NCBI GenBank assembly: GCA_020722685.1
Contig: DYKH01000002.1
Span: 39,394 to 103,393, forward strand
Direction: 5' to 3'
Source of the DNA: Caldithrix sp.
Lineage (GTDB): Bacteria; KSB1; UBA2214; DYKH01
DNA: 64,000 nt
The notes under the pieces: model-generated
Seen by the model: the letters and a program-made list of their open reading frames with translations, nothing else
The model's database searches: none
What the model was told of the DNA's origin: nothing
Position numbers and translations under genes: made by a program
Part shown: piece after piece, positions 18,944 to 28,248 of the stretch
Layout of the letters: each line of letters begins with the position of its first letter
Position numbering within the stretch: position 1 is the first letter of the stretch

Positions 18944-20161
18944 ATGGTTCGATTGATCAATAGGGGACTGATCCTTTCCATCGTGGGAATGAATACATTT
19001 CTACTCGGTTTTCAAGCGGCGCGGGCAGATTCTTTCTACTCATCCATCGGCTTGGGCATTCCGCGCTATTTCGTTTCTCCCAAGTCCATCGGCATGGGCG
19101 GCGCAGGAATAGGATTTGTCGATCGTTTAGCCGTCAATGCCATGAATCCCGCCGCCATCAATGTCATGGGCATCACGACCTTGTCCGTTGATTTCGAGTA
19201 CGAGTCGGTTGACAGCAAGAACAGTTTGGCGGCCGTCAATACACGGCACGGAAATGCCTCCGGCTTTCGCTTTGTTGTGCCGCTGAAAAGATACCTAAAC
19301 TTGCTGACTATGCTAAAGCCGCTCGCCGGTTCGCGATACACTTTGTCCTTAGAACAAAGCACAGAAGCATCGGAATATACCCGCATCGTCCAAGGGGATG
19401 GCGGGTTGAGCGCCGCAGGACTTGGACTGCAATACCAAATCAAGCCCTGGCTGTCGTTGGGTAGCATGATGAATTTCCATTTTGGCAGCTACAAGGAGCA
19501 GTGGAAGACCGACTTTGTGGAAGAGACGTTTACCGATGCCAGCGATGAATTTAACAGCTATTTGTGGGGGATCGGCTTTGAATGCGGCGCTTTGCTCAAG
19601 CCTGGCAAGAACATTGGCGTCGGCCTGGTTTACAAGTACGGCGGCCGGCTGGACGCAGAAACCCAGTCCACCCTCGGCAGCGGCTTCGATTTGGGCACCG
19701 TGACAGTGGATATTGCTCACCCACCCGCGTACGGCCTGGGAATTTCCTATGCTTTTCCCAAACTGCTCTTTGCTCTGGACTATTACATGCAGTCTTGGAG
19801 TCAATACAAAATAGAAAACGTGCACAGAGACAATCTGCACGATTATTGGCGTATCGGCGGCGGCTTGGAATTCTTGTCTTCACGGGATTTTTTAGCCAGT
19901 TATTTCAAAAGAGTCAGCTTGCGCTTGGGCGCCTACTACGCCGAGTTGCCTTTTACCAACAGCGATCAATCGTCTGTCAGTGAGAAATTCTTGACTTTTG
20001 GGATTGGGTTGCCCTTCCACGTTAACGCCGGCCGGGTTGATCTTTCCCTTGAAGTGGGGACGCGGGGGCAATTGCCTCAGGCCGACTACCGCGATGCAAT
20101 CATTCGTCTGTCAGGGAGTATTACCGGCAGCGAGTTGTGGTTCCAACGCGTCCACCGATAG
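18944..20161 (+). CDS. Outer-membrane beta-barrel protein, PorV/FadL-like
   Basis: About 405 residues with an N-terminal signal peptide (hydrophobic from about residue 9, followed by ARADS). The early segment SPKSIGMGGAGIGFVDRLAV and NAMNPAAIN matches the N-terminal hatch region of the FadL/PorV/UPF0164 barrel families. Alternating aromatic strands follow and the protein ends in WFQRVHR. In T9SS-bearing bacteria PorV shuttles cargo with C-terminal signals, but this could equally be a FadL-type transporter. The start ATG 18944 fits the signal peptide better than the GTG at 18932. Confidence 0.65.
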   Translation: MVRLINRGLILSIVGMNTFLLGFQAARADSFYSSIGLGIPRYFVSPKSIGMGGAGIGFVDRLAVNAMNPAAINVMGITTLSVDFEYESVDSKNSLAAVNTRHGNASGFRFVVPLKRYLNLLTMLKPLAGSRYTLSLEQSTEASEYTRIVQGDGGLSAAGLGLQYQIKPWLSLGSMMNFHFGSYKEQWKTDFVEETFTDASDEFNSYLWGIGFECGALLKPGKNIGVGLVYKYGGRLDAETQSTLGSGFDLGTVTVDIAHPPAYGLGISYAFPKLLFALDYYMQSWSQYKIENVHRDNLHDYWRIGGGLEFLSSRDFLASYFKRVSLRLGAYYAELPFTNSDQSSVSEKFLTFGIGLPFHVNAGRVDLSLEVGTRGQLPQADYRDAIIRLSGSITGSELWFQRVHR

Positions 20162-20189
20162 AGATCGGGATTCGGCAAGAAAAAAGCCC

Positions 20190-20218
20190 TTGCATTTGAA
20201 TCCGGTTTTCTTTAAAAT
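20190..20218 (+). promoter_or_regulatory. Candidate sigma70-type promoter for glyA
   Basis: TTGCAT (20190-20195) and TAAAAT (20213-20218) are separated by 17 bases and lie about 105 bases before the glyA start. The fit to the -35/-10 consensus is good. However, FCB bacteria may use other promoter elements, so this is a pattern match only. Confidence 0.35.
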
Positions 20219-20323
20219 TGTCCGCTTTAATTTAGGTCTCCTTCAGAATCATTCCATAGCCAGTTCTGCCCTTCACCCGGCATCAAGGCGCCTGCTGCAA
20301 GCATTACGCGATAGGTCTTTGCT

Positions 20324-21613
20324 ATGTCTTTTCTCAAACATACGGATCCCGAAGTTTTTTCTGCCATCCAAAACGAGATCAAACGCCAGAACGACAAGCT
20401 CGAGCTGATTGCCTCTGAGAATTTCGTCAGCGTAGCGGTTTTGCAGGCGATGGGCCAGGTGATGACGAACAAGTACGCCGAGGGCTATCCTGCCAAGCGT
20501 TACTACGGCGGCTGCGAGAACGTCGATGTCGTTGAGGAACTAGCGCGCGAGCGGGCCAAGAAACTGTTCAATGCAGAATATGCCAATGTGCAGCCGCACT
20601 CGGGATCACAAGCTAACATGGCCGCCTACTTTAGCTTTGTGACTTTTGGGGATAAAGTGATGGGCATGGATCTTTCGCACGGCGGCCATTTGACCCATGG
20701 CAGCCCGGTCAATTTCTCCGGACGTTTCTTCAATATGGTTCATTACGGTGTGGACAAGACCGGCTACATCGACATGAATCAGGTGGAAGAAATCGCCTTG
20801 CGGGAGCGTCCAAAACTCATCATCACTGGCGCCAGCGCCTATTCGAGAGAAATTGATTATGTGAGTTTTCGCCAAATTGCCGATCGAATTGGCGCTAAAC
20901 TACTGGCCGACATCGCCCATCCGGCCGGCTTGATAGCTACCGGCCTCATCAAAAGTCCGCTTCCGCATTGCCATGTCGTCACCACCACGACTCATAAAAC
21001 CTTGCGCGGCCCGCGCGGCGGCATGATCTTGGTCGGTAAGGATTATGATAACGATCAGGGTATTACCGTCAAGGGACGGCTAAAGCGAATTTCCGAGATC
21101 ATCGATTCGAACGTATTCCCCGGTTTTCAGGGCGGCCCGCTGATGCACGTCATTGCCGCCAAGGCGGTGGCTTTTCACGAGGCCTTGCAACCGGATTTTG
21201 TCGAGTATCAGAAACAAATCATCAAGAATGCCAAAGCCTTGGCTGCCGGGCTGAGCGAACGTGGCTATGACATCGTTTCCGGCGGCACCGATACGCACTT
21301 GATGCTCATCGATCTGCGCAATCACGGTTTGACCGGCAAAGAAGCTGAGAAAGCCTTGGAAGCCGCAGGCATGACGGTCAATAAAAATATGGTGCCTTTC
21401 GACACTCAGACTCCTTTTGTAACCAGCGGTATTCGCATCGGCACGCCGGCGCTGACCACGAGAGGCATGAAAGAAGGCGAAATGCGCACCATTGCTGGGT
21501 TGATCGATCTCGTGCTGCTGAACATCGCCGATCAGTCCGTGCAAGAAAAGGTTCGCCGACAGGTTTACGAATTATGCCGGCACTTTCCGCTGTATCAAGA
21601 AATCTTGGAATAG
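20324..21613 (+). CDS. glyA: Serine hydroxymethyltransferase
   Basis: A 429-residue PLP enzyme interconverting serine and glycine and charging tetrahydrofolate with a one-carbon unit. LIASENFVS is at the N-terminus, with [20 protein letters not shown] and [11 protein letters not shown] following. The PLP lysine is K225 in [16 protein letters not shown]. Length and motifs are normal. nrdR follows after 16 bases, a pairing seen in many bacteria. Confidence 0.98.
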   Translation: MSFLKHTDPEVFSAIQNEIKRQNDKLELIASENFVSVAVLQAMGQVMTNKYAEGYPAKRYYGGCENVDVVEELARERAKKLFNAEYANVQPHSGSQANMAAYFSFVTFGDKVMGMDLSHGGHLTHGSPVNFSGRFFNMVHYGVDKTGYIDMNQVEEIALRERPKLIITGASAYSREIDYVSFRQIADRIGAKLLADIAHPAGLIATGLIKSPLPHCHVVTTTTHKTLRGPRGGMILVGKDYDNDQGITVKGRLKRISEIIDSNVFPGFQGGPLMHVIAAKAVAFHEALQPDFVEYQKQIIKNAKALAAGLSERGYDIVSGGTDTHLMLIDLRNHGLTGKEAEKALEAAGMTVNKNMVPFDTQTPFVTSGIRIGTPALTTRGMKEGEMRTIAGLIDLVLLNIADQSVQEKVRRQVYELCRHFPLYQEILE

Positions 21614-21629
21614 ATGACAATCTGCCCCT

Positions 21630-22076
21630 ATGAGATGCCCATTTTGTAGCTATCACGATAGCAAGGTGATTGACTCGCGGACCCGGGATGGCGGTCGATC
21701 TATCCGTCGCAGACGGGAGTGCCTAAAGTGTCAGCGGCGTTTTACGACTCGCGAGCAGGTGGAAGAAATACCTCTTTGGGTCATCAAACAGGACGGTCGG
21801 CGCGAAGAATTCGACCGGCAAAAGCTGATCAAAGGAATGCAGTTCGCGTGCATCAAGCGTCCTGTGCCCATGACCGAAATCGAGCGGATTGCTTCCAAAA
21901 TCGAGTTCGACCTTCGTGATCGGGCCGTGGAAGAAGTGGAGTCTAATGAAATCGGCGAGGTGGTCATGAAGGAATTGAAAGAGCTGGACGAAGTCGCCTA
22001 TGTGCGTTTCGCCTCAGTGTATAGGAATTTTCAAGCAAAAGAAGAGTTCTTGAGCGAAGTGAAGCAGCTCAAATGA
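21630..22076 (+). CDS. nrdR: Transcriptional repressor NrdR
   Basis: A 148-residue regulator of ribonucleotide reductase genes. The N-terminal zinc ribbon has C3, C6, C31 and C34 with the signature RRRRECLKCQRRFTTRE. The ATP-cone domain follows (WVIKQDGRREEFDRQKLIKG), which senses ATP/dATP. It lies just downstream of glyA, the commonest context. No ribonucleotide reductase gene is in the window. Confidence 0.97.
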   Translation: MRCPFCSYHDSKVIDSRTRDGGRSIRRRRECLKCQRRFTTREQVEEIPLWVIKQDGRREEFDRQKLIKGMQFACIKRPVPMTEIERIASKIEFDLRDRAVEEVESNEIGEVVMKELKELDEVAYVRFASVYRNFQAKEEFLSEVKQLK

Positions 22077-22313
22077 GATTCTTTTGCTTACGGCTTTGTT
22101 TTTGTCTCCTTTGACAACACAGCGTTCGAGGTGGCACGTACCTCGGCGAAATATCAATATCGGAATTAATGGCAGGCGAGCTGTGGATTTTGCTTCAAAC
22201 GGCGACCTGCTGTTTTTTTGTCGGCGCGAAAACAGGCTCCATTCACCCAATAAGGATCATGATGCTGCTTGCCAGAGTGATGGCGGATATTAGGTTTTTG
22301 GACGGAGTTGAGT

Positions 22314-23651
22314 TTGGGTATTTTTAAGATCGGTTCCTTCTCGGGAGGCGTGCATCCACCGCAGCGAAAAGGTTCTACCGAAAAGAAAGCAATCGAAAAA
22401 CTGCCCATCCCGCCGGAGGTCGTCATACCGGTGCAGCAGCATTTAGGCGCCCCCTCAAAACCCATTGTCGAAAAGGGTACGCAGGTTCGCGTCGGTGACC
22501 CTGTTAGTGAGGCCAACGGTTTTGTGTCGGTGCCGTCCCACGCCTCCGTTTCCGGCACTGTGGTTGCGGTGGAGAATCGCCCGCACCCGCTCGGTACCGA
22601 TGCGCTATCCATCGTCATCCAAAGTGATGGCCGGGACGCCTGGAATCACAAGATTGCCTTTCAAAAGGATTATCTCAGCCTCCCAGCCAGCGTCATGCTG
22701 GAACGAATTCGCAATGCCGGTTTGGCGGGAATGGGCGGGGCGGCCTTCCCAACTCACGTCAAGCTGGCTCCGCCGGCCAACAAAACCATCGACACCTTTA
22801 TCCTGAATGGCGCAGAGTGCGAGCCTTATTTGACTTCCGACCATCGATTGATGCTTGAAGAGCCGGAAAAGATTTTGCTGGGCATGCAAGTCATCATGAA
22901 GATATTGGGCGTCACGCAAGGGGCAATCGGCGTCGAAAATAACAAGCCGGACGCGGTGCAGACTTTGCGTAAAAAGGCGGCTGAGTTAAGGCTGCCCTAT
23001 CAGGTCTTGTCACTGCGGGTCAAGTATCCCCAGGGCGCCGAGAAGCAACTCATCAAAGCGACTACGGGCAGGGAAGTGCCCAGCGGCGGACTGCCGATGG
23101 ACGTTGGCTGTGTGGTGCAAAACGTCGGCACGGCCGCTGCCGTGTATTCGGCGGTCGCTTTTGAGCGTCCCTTGGTCGAGCGTGTCGTCACCGTGACCGG
23201 CAAAGGCATTCGAGAGCCCAAAAACGTGCTGGTGCGCATCGGCACGCCCTTTTCTTTTGTTTTCGAGCACTGCGGCGGTTTGAATGATGCCGCCGGAAAA
23301 ATCATCATGGGCGGCCCGATGATGGGCGTGGCGCAACACTCGCTTGAGGCTCCGGTCATCAAAGGCACCTCCGGCTTGTTGGTCATGGACAAAAACGAAA
23401 GCCGTCGACAAGCGGAAGTCAACTGCATTTCTTGCGGTCGCTGCATACACGTCTGCCCGATGGGACTGATGCCAAAGATGCTGGGCGCTTTCGTGCAGCA
23501 TTCCCGGTTCTCCGATGCAGAGTCTTATCATGTGCTCGACTGCATCGAATGCGGCTCATGCGCCTTTGTTTGTCCGGCGCATATCAATCTCGTGCACTTG
23601 ATCAAGTATGGCAAAAGCGAAGTCATCAGGAGCCGGAGGAAGGCGAGTTAG
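22314..23651 (+). CDS. rnfC: Rnf electron transport complex subunit C
   Basis: About 445 residues. RnfC is the peripheral NADH/FMN-binding and iron-sulfur subunit of the Rnf complex, which couples ferredoxin:NAD+ electron flow to Na+ or H+ transport. FKIGSFSGGVHPPQRK opens the protein, and GMGGAAFPTHVKL is the nucleotide/FMN region. Two 4Fe-4S motifs are complete: C371, C374, C377, C381 and C410, C413, C416, C420. NqrA lacks these motifs, so this is Rnf and not Nqr. TTG 22314 has GGAG six bases upstream; TTG 22308 is an alternative. No rnfB lies before it. Confidence 0.94.
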   Translation: MGIFKIGSFSGGVHPPQRKGSTEKKAIEKLPIPPEVVIPVQQHLGAPSKPIVEKGTQVRVGDPVSEANGFVSVPSHASVSGTVVAVENRPHPLGTDALSIVIQSDGRDAWNHKIAFQKDYLSLPASVMLERIRNAGLAGMGGAAFPTHVKLAPPANKTIDTFILNGAECEPYLTSDHRLMLEEPEKILLGMQVIMKILGVTQGAIGVENNKPDAVQTLRKKAAELRLPYQVLSLRVKYPQGAEKQLIKATTGREVPSGGLPMDVGCVVQNVGTAAAVYSAVAFERPLVERVVTVTGKGIREPKNVLVRIGTPFSFVFEHCGGLNDAAGKIIMGGPMMGVAQHSLEAPVIKGTSGLLVMDKNESRRQAEVNCISCGRCIHVCPMGLMPKMLGAFVQHSRFSDAESYHVLDCIECGSCAFVCPAHINLVHLIKYGKSEVIRSRRKAS

Positions 23652-23814
23652 GCCGAAGCAAAGCAGGGGACCGGCATAATACGTTTTGGCTGACAATTCA
23701 TGGAGCCAAAGCCTGTCATTGCGCTTTAGCGGATTCGACATGACCCACTTAATTTGCTTGGTAGGTACAATTTTCGGAGCGCACTGGCAAATCAGAATTC
23801 AGATTTAGCCATTC

Positions 23815-24852
23815 ATGGAAAGATCATTTTACGTCTCAGCTTCACCACATATCGCTGACCGGGAGTCTGTTGCCAAGATCATGCTCCTGGTCAGCGCGTC
23901 ATTGATACCGGCGGGGATAGGCGGCGTTTACTTTTTTGGGGTGCGTGCACTGTGGATTATCATCATCAGCATCGTCTCGGCGGTCGGTACGGAAGCAGCG
24001 GTGCAAAAGCTCATGAACAAGCCGGTGACCATTCACGACGGCAGCGCGCTTTTGACCGGTGTTTTGCTCGCCTATAACGTCTCCGCCCAGGTACCGCTGT
24101 GGATGCCGGCCATTGGCTCTTTTTTTGCCATCGCCGTCGGCAAGCAGGTTTTCGGGGGATTGGGATACAATCCCATGAATCCGGCATTATTAGGACGGGC
24201 ATTCCTGCTCGCTTCCTGGCCGACGCACATGACCATTTTCAGTGATGCGCCCCCGCGCGGCGGCACGGTTTCCGGTATCGATGTCATCACGTCCGCTACG
24301 CCGCTCAATGTCTTCAAGCAATCACAGGAGGTGCTGGCGCATGCCTCCGAATTCCCCATCGAAAAAGTGACTGAGGCGCATCAGGCCATTGGCCAGCTTT
24401 ATGATTCGATCGACAAGCTCTTTTGGGGCCAAGTGGGCGGATGCATCGGCGAGACCTCGGTTTTTCTCCTGCTCATTGGCGCTGCTTTCTTGCTGTACAA
24501 AAGGTACATCGGCTTGGAAATCCCCGTCAGCTTTTTAGGATCGGTGGCGGTCCTCAGTTGGGTCTTCGGCGGCTCCGAAGAATTGTTTAGCGGCAACGTG
24601 ATTTTCAACCTATTCTCCGGCGGGCTGGTCCTGGGCGCGTTTTTTATGGCCACCGATATGGTGACCTCACCGCTGACGGCCAAGGGTCAAGTCGTCTTTG
24701 GCATCGGCTGCGGCATGATCACCATGCTCATACGCAGGATTGGCGGCTACCCCGAAGGCGTTTCCTATTCAATTTTGCTCATGAATTTGTTGGTGCCGGC
24801 AATCGATCGCTGGGCAAAGCCAAAGCTCTTTGGAGGCGCCCGGAAATTGTGA
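23815..24852 (+). CDS. rnfD: Rnf complex subunit D
   Basis: A 345-residue membrane protein with about nine to ten hydrophobic segments. The covalent FMN site is visible as ITSATPL with Thr162, the phosphothreonyl attachment residue by family analogy. The segment GGLGYNPMNPALLGRAFLLA is typical of RnfD/NqrB. It overlaps rnfG by four bases (GTGA). A 163-base gap without features separates it from rnfC. Confidence 0.95.
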   Translation: MERSFYVSASPHIADRESVAKIMLLVSASLIPAGIGGVYFFGVRALWIIIISIVSAVGTEAAVQKLMNKPVTIHDGSALLTGVLLAYNVSAQVPLWMPAIGSFFAIAVGKQVFGGLGYNPMNPALLGRAFLLASWPTHMTIFSDAPPRGGTVSGIDVITSATPLNVFKQSQEVLAHASEFPIEKVTEAHQAIGQLYDSIDKLFWGQVGGCIGETSVFLLLIGAAFLLYKRYIGLEIPVSFLGSVAVLSWVFGGSEELFSGNVIFNLFSGGLVLGAFFMATDMVTSPLTAKGQVVFGIGCGMITMLIRRIGGYPEGVSYSILLMNLLVPAIDRWAKPKLFGGARKL

Positions 24853-25418
24853 ACGACATTCTAAGATTTGGCGGAATATTGCTGTTGGTGAGCGTCGTTG
24901 CTGCTGCGGGATTGGCCGCCGTCTATCAAGTCACCAAGCCGCGCATCGAAGAGCAGAAGAAGAGGGAGCTACAAAACGCGCTGGGGGCGGCCATACCGGG
25001 CGCGGACCCGAACGCCATCAGGCAGGTAACCGAGGCCGGAGGGAAGATCCTCTACTATAAAGGATTCGATTCCCCGGATACAACCGGGCTGATCGGCTAC
25101 GCCTTCATCGCCTCCGGAATTGGCTATTCCAGCACCATTGAAACCATGGTGGGGGTGGATTCGACCGGCAAGATTATTGGCATCAAAGTCCTTGCGCAGG
25201 GAGAGACACCGGGCTTGGGGACCAAGGTGCAGGAAGTTCGCTATGGGGAAAAAGAACCCTGGTTCCCGCAACAATTTCTCGGTCGCAATGTGAGTAAGCT
25301 GGCGATCGATAAAGACGGCGGGGAAATCAAGAGCATAACTGGCGCAACCATTTCCTCGCGCGCTGTGACAAAGTCGATTGTCGCGGCTTATGAAGCTCTG
25401 TTTGCAAAGGGCGAATGA
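24849..25418 (+). CDS. rnfG: Rnf complex subunit G
   Basis: A 189-residue protein with one N-terminal membrane anchor and a periplasmic FMN-binding domain. The flavinylation motif SITGATISS places the covalent FMN on Thr167. GETPGLGTKVQE is the conserved loop before it. The start is GTG, overlapping the end of rnfD. Confidence 0.95.
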   Translation: MNDILRFGGILLLVSVVAAAGLAAVYQVTKPRIEEQKKRELQNALGAAIPGADPNAIRQVTEAGGKILYYKGFDSPDTTGLIGYAFIASGIGYSSTIETMVGVDSTGKIIGIKVLAQGETPGLGTKVQEVRYGEKEPWFPQQFLGRNVSKLAIDKDGGEIKSITGATISSRAVTKSIVAAYEALFAKGE

Positions 25419-25575
25419 GCCGTTTGGGTACTTATACAGAAGCGTCACCCTTCCGACAGAAGGCGGAAATCGCTCAATCGCTGTAAGCGCGTGAAGGATA
25501 AGCAAATTTGATGAATTGGATCATATCTTGATCATGATACCTGTATTTTAGCATCGTGGGTGCTTCGAGGAGAAA

Positions 25576-26178
25576 ATGTCCGCCGCAAAAGAATTTTCCA
25601 AAGGTCTCTACAGCCAAAATCCTGTCTTTAAGCAGGTCCTTGGCTGCTGCCCCACCTTGGCCGTTTCCAACACCGTCTACAACGGCATCGGCATGGGCAT
25701 CGCCGCTACCTTTGTGCTGGTCTGCTCGAACGTGCTGATCTCTCTCATTCGCAAAGGTGTGCCGGGAAAGATTCGTATTCCCATCTACATCGTGGTCATC
25801 GCCACTTTTGTCACCATCATCGACTTGACCATGGCCGGCTTTACTCCGGAGTTGTACAAGACTCTGGGGATTTTCGTCCCCTTGATTGTGGTCAATTGCA
25901 TTATCTTGGGACGCGCCGAAGCTTATGCCGGCAAAAACAGCATCGGCCTTTCTTTCCTCGATGGCTTGGGAATGGGCATCGGATTTACCTTGGCATTGAT
26001 TATTTTGGGAACCATCAGAGAAATTCTCGGCAACGGCAGTTTCATGGGCGTACCGGTTCTGGGTACTTCCTATCAGCCGGTTTTGGTAATGGTGCTACCA
26101 CCCGGAGCCTTCCTGACCATTGGATTCATTCTCGGATTTTTCAATTGGCTGGAAAATAAGAAAGCCAAGGCAAAGTGA
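25576..26178 (+). CDS. rnfE: Rnf complex subunit E
   Basis: A 200-residue integral membrane protein with six hydrophobic segments, homologous to RnfA. The conserved cysteines of the intramembrane iron-sulfur site are present in VLGCCPTLAVSN and VVNCIILGRAEA. GAGGAGAAA precedes ATG. A 157-base gap separates it from rnfG, unusually wide for an rnf operon. Confidence 0.95.
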   Translation: MSAAKEFSKGLYSQNPVFKQVLGCCPTLAVSNTVYNGIGMGIAATFVLVCSNVLISLIRKGVPGKIRIPIYIVVIATFVTIIDLTMAGFTPELYKTLGIFVPLIVVNCIILGRAEAYAGKNSIGLSFLDGLGMGIGFTLALIILGTIREILGNGSFMGVPVLGTSYQPVLVMVLPPGAFLTIGFILGFFNWLENKKAKAK

Positions 26179-26231
26179 ATCTGGTTCCCTCTGTCGAGGT
26201 CAATAGAATGTTGTAGGAGCTAAAGTCATAA

Positions 26232-26867
26232 ATGGAATTGCAAACGCTTTTGATCATTTCGATCGGCGCGATTTTTCTCAACAACTTTGTTTTTTCCCGC
26301 ATCCTTGGTATATGTCCTTATCTGGGCGTCTCTAAGCAACTGGATTCGGCAATTGGCATGGGTGCGGCGGTGATTTTTGTCTTAACCTTGGCCTCAGCAG
26401 TGACGTGGCTTATTGATACCTATTTGCTGATTCCATCACAAAGCAATTTATTCTATCATCTTTTTGCGTTGCCGCAGCCGCCGGATTTGACTTTCCTTAG
26501 GACCATTTCCTTCATTTTAGTCATTGCGGCTTTGGTGCAATTCGTCGAAATGGTTATTCAGAAATCCAGCCCGGCTTTGTACAAGTCATTAGGAATTTAT
26601 TTGCCGTTGATTACCACCAATTGTGCCGTGCTCGGCGTGGCCCTTTTGAACGCCAATGCCAGTTACAACTTTCTGCAGAGCATCGTACATGGATTTGCGG
26701 CAGGAATCGGATTTACCATTGCTTTGGTTTTAATGGCCGGCATTCGTGAAAAATTAGAAATGGCCGACATTCCCAAGGCCATGCAAGGAATTCCGATTGC
26801 TTTCATCATGGCCGGTTTGATTGCCATCGCCTTCTTGGGTTTTTCCGGACTCAAATTGGGAATGTGA
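26232..26867 (+). CDS. rnfA: Rnf complex subunit A
   Basis: A 211-residue membrane protein with six hydrophobic segments. It carries the RnfA signatures [19 protein letters not shown] and [13 protein letters not shown], and is the partner of RnfE at the membrane iron-sulfur site. It is the last rnf gene; the order C-D-G-E-A is the usual one except that rnfB is missing. Confidence 0.95.
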   Translation: MELQTLLIISIGAIFLNNFVFSRILGICPYLGVSKQLDSAIGMGAAVIFVLTLASAVTWLIDTYLLIPSQSNLFYHLFALPQPPDLTFLRTISFILVIAALVQFVEMVIQKSSPALYKSLGIYLPLITTNCAVLGVALLNANASYNFLQSIVHGFAAGIGFTIALVLMAGIREKLEMADIPKAMQGIPIAFIMAGLIAIAFLGFSGLKLGM

Positions 26868-26902
26868 GGCAATAAAGCTTTGATAATTTGATTGAGTAGT
26901 TC

Positions 26903-27991
26903 ATGAGCAGTGCAAAAAAAAATCCACGAACAGACAAGCAGGACCAAGTCGCCCGGCAAGACGACGACACGCCGCGGCAAGAAGCCGAGTCGCCTGCGGC
27001 AAAGACAGCGACCGCTGACCCTTCGTCCGGCTCATCGGATGCCAAAAACGCCGGCCGCAATGCTCCCAGCAGCCCGGATGGTTACCCATATCCTGATGAT
27101 GAGTACACAGAAGACTCAGCCTACGAACCGGAGGTGACAAAGGAAGCGGCCAAGCCAACGACGACCAACGAAGACAAAGCCGGCCAGCGCACGGAATCGA
27201 CCCCCGCGGGAAGCGGCGGCAACGGCGGGCATCGAAAGAAGAAAGAAAAGTACGACGATCCAGAAAAGCGAATGCCCTTTTTGGATCACCTGGAGGAGTT
27301 GCGCTGGACGATCATTCGCAGTCTGGTGGCCATTGCGCTCGCTTCTGCCGGGTGTTACTTTTTCTCGCGGCAGATCATAGAGATTCTCCGCTATCCCGGC
27401 CCAAAGGACATGGTGCTGATCTTCCTTTCTCCAACCGAAGGCTTTATGATTTACATCAAGGTTTCCATATTCGCCGGCTTGGTCGTGGCGCTGCCTTACG
27501 TGGCCTATCAGTTTTGGAAATTCATTGTACCGGGCCTGTTGGAAAAAGAGCGGCGTCTGGTGCGCCCGATCGTCTTTTATACGGTCATTTGCTTCCTGTC
27601 AGGTGCGGCCTTCGCTTACTTTGTGATTATCCCGTTCGGACTAAAGTTCTTGATGAGTTTCCAGACGGACTTTTTGGAAGCGAATATTACCATCGGCAAA
27701 TACCTCGGTTTTGTAGTAACCCTGCTGTTGGTATTTGGGGTGGTTTTTGAATTGCCTGTACTTGCCTATTTGTTGACTCATATTGGCCTGCTTACGCCTG
27801 AATTTTTGCGCTCCAAGCGCCGTTATGGAATCGTGATCATTTTTATCGTGGCGGCCATTCTTACGCCCCCGGATGCCTTTACGCAAATAATGTTGGCGAT
27901 TCCATTGATTCTGCTTTATGAAATCAGCATTTGGGTTTCGGCCTCGGTGCGGAAGAAGAAAAAGGCGCAAGAGGCCAAAGCAGGAAGCTAA
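26903..27991 (+). CDS. tatC: Twin-arginine translocase subunit TatC with long N-terminal extension
   Basis: A 362-residue protein. The TatC core begins near residue 118 with RMPFLDHLEELRWTIIRSL and continues through about six membrane segments. Conserved features include PYVAYQFWKFIVPGLLEKER and ILTPPDAFTQIMLAIP. The first ~117 residues are low-complexity, rich in Asp, Glu, Lys, Pro and Thr and without hydrophobic stretches, whereas ordinary TatC begins within 10-20 residues of the core. TatC is the receptor for twin-arginine signal peptides. No tatA or tatB is present nearby. Confidence 0.95.
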   Translation: MSSAKKNPRTDKQDQVARQDDDTPRQEAESPAAKTATADPSSGSSDAKNAGRNAPSSPDGYPYPDDEYTEDSAYEPEVTKEAAKPTTTNEDKAGQRTESTPAGSGGNGGHRKKKEKYDDPEKRMPFLDHLEELRWTIIRSLVAIALASAGCYFFSRQIIEILRYPGPKDMVLIFLSPTEGFMIYIKVSIFAGLVVALPYVAYQFWKFIVPGLLEKERRLVRPIVFYTVICFLSGAAFAYFVIIPFGLKFLMSFQTDFLEANITIGKYLGFVVTLLLVFGVVFELPVLAYLLTHIGLLTPEFLRSKRRYGIVIIFIVAAILTPPDAFTQIMLAIPLILLYEISIWVSASVRKKKKAQEAKAGS

Positions 27992-28248
27992 TGCGGTCTT
28001 GTGGCGACATGAGCAAATTTGGAGCGCCCGCCAGCATACGGACCAGTTCTCCATCACCGGTCTGTCCGGCGGCCAAGGTTGGTTCCGCATCTGCAAGCTT
28101 CGTTAGCGTGGAAAGATTGTTCTCATTGCTGCGGCCGGCTATCGTCTGACTGTTTGATCGGCTTTGTTCATTGAGGTAGTCCTTGCTACTGGGCGGCGCA
28201 GGGGACCCACGCCGGATCGCGGCTGTCCGCAATGGAAAAGGAGATTTC

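Noticed and set aside
22314..26867. Na+-translocating NADH:quinone reductase (Nqr) instead of Rnf
   Set aside because: The first gene has two complete 4Fe-4S motifs found in RnfC but not NqrA, and no NqrF gene follows.
27924..28232. A 102-codon minus-strand frame between tatC and the PHP gene
   Set aside because: It overlaps the end of tatC and has no known domain; part reads like plausible protein but nothing supports expression.
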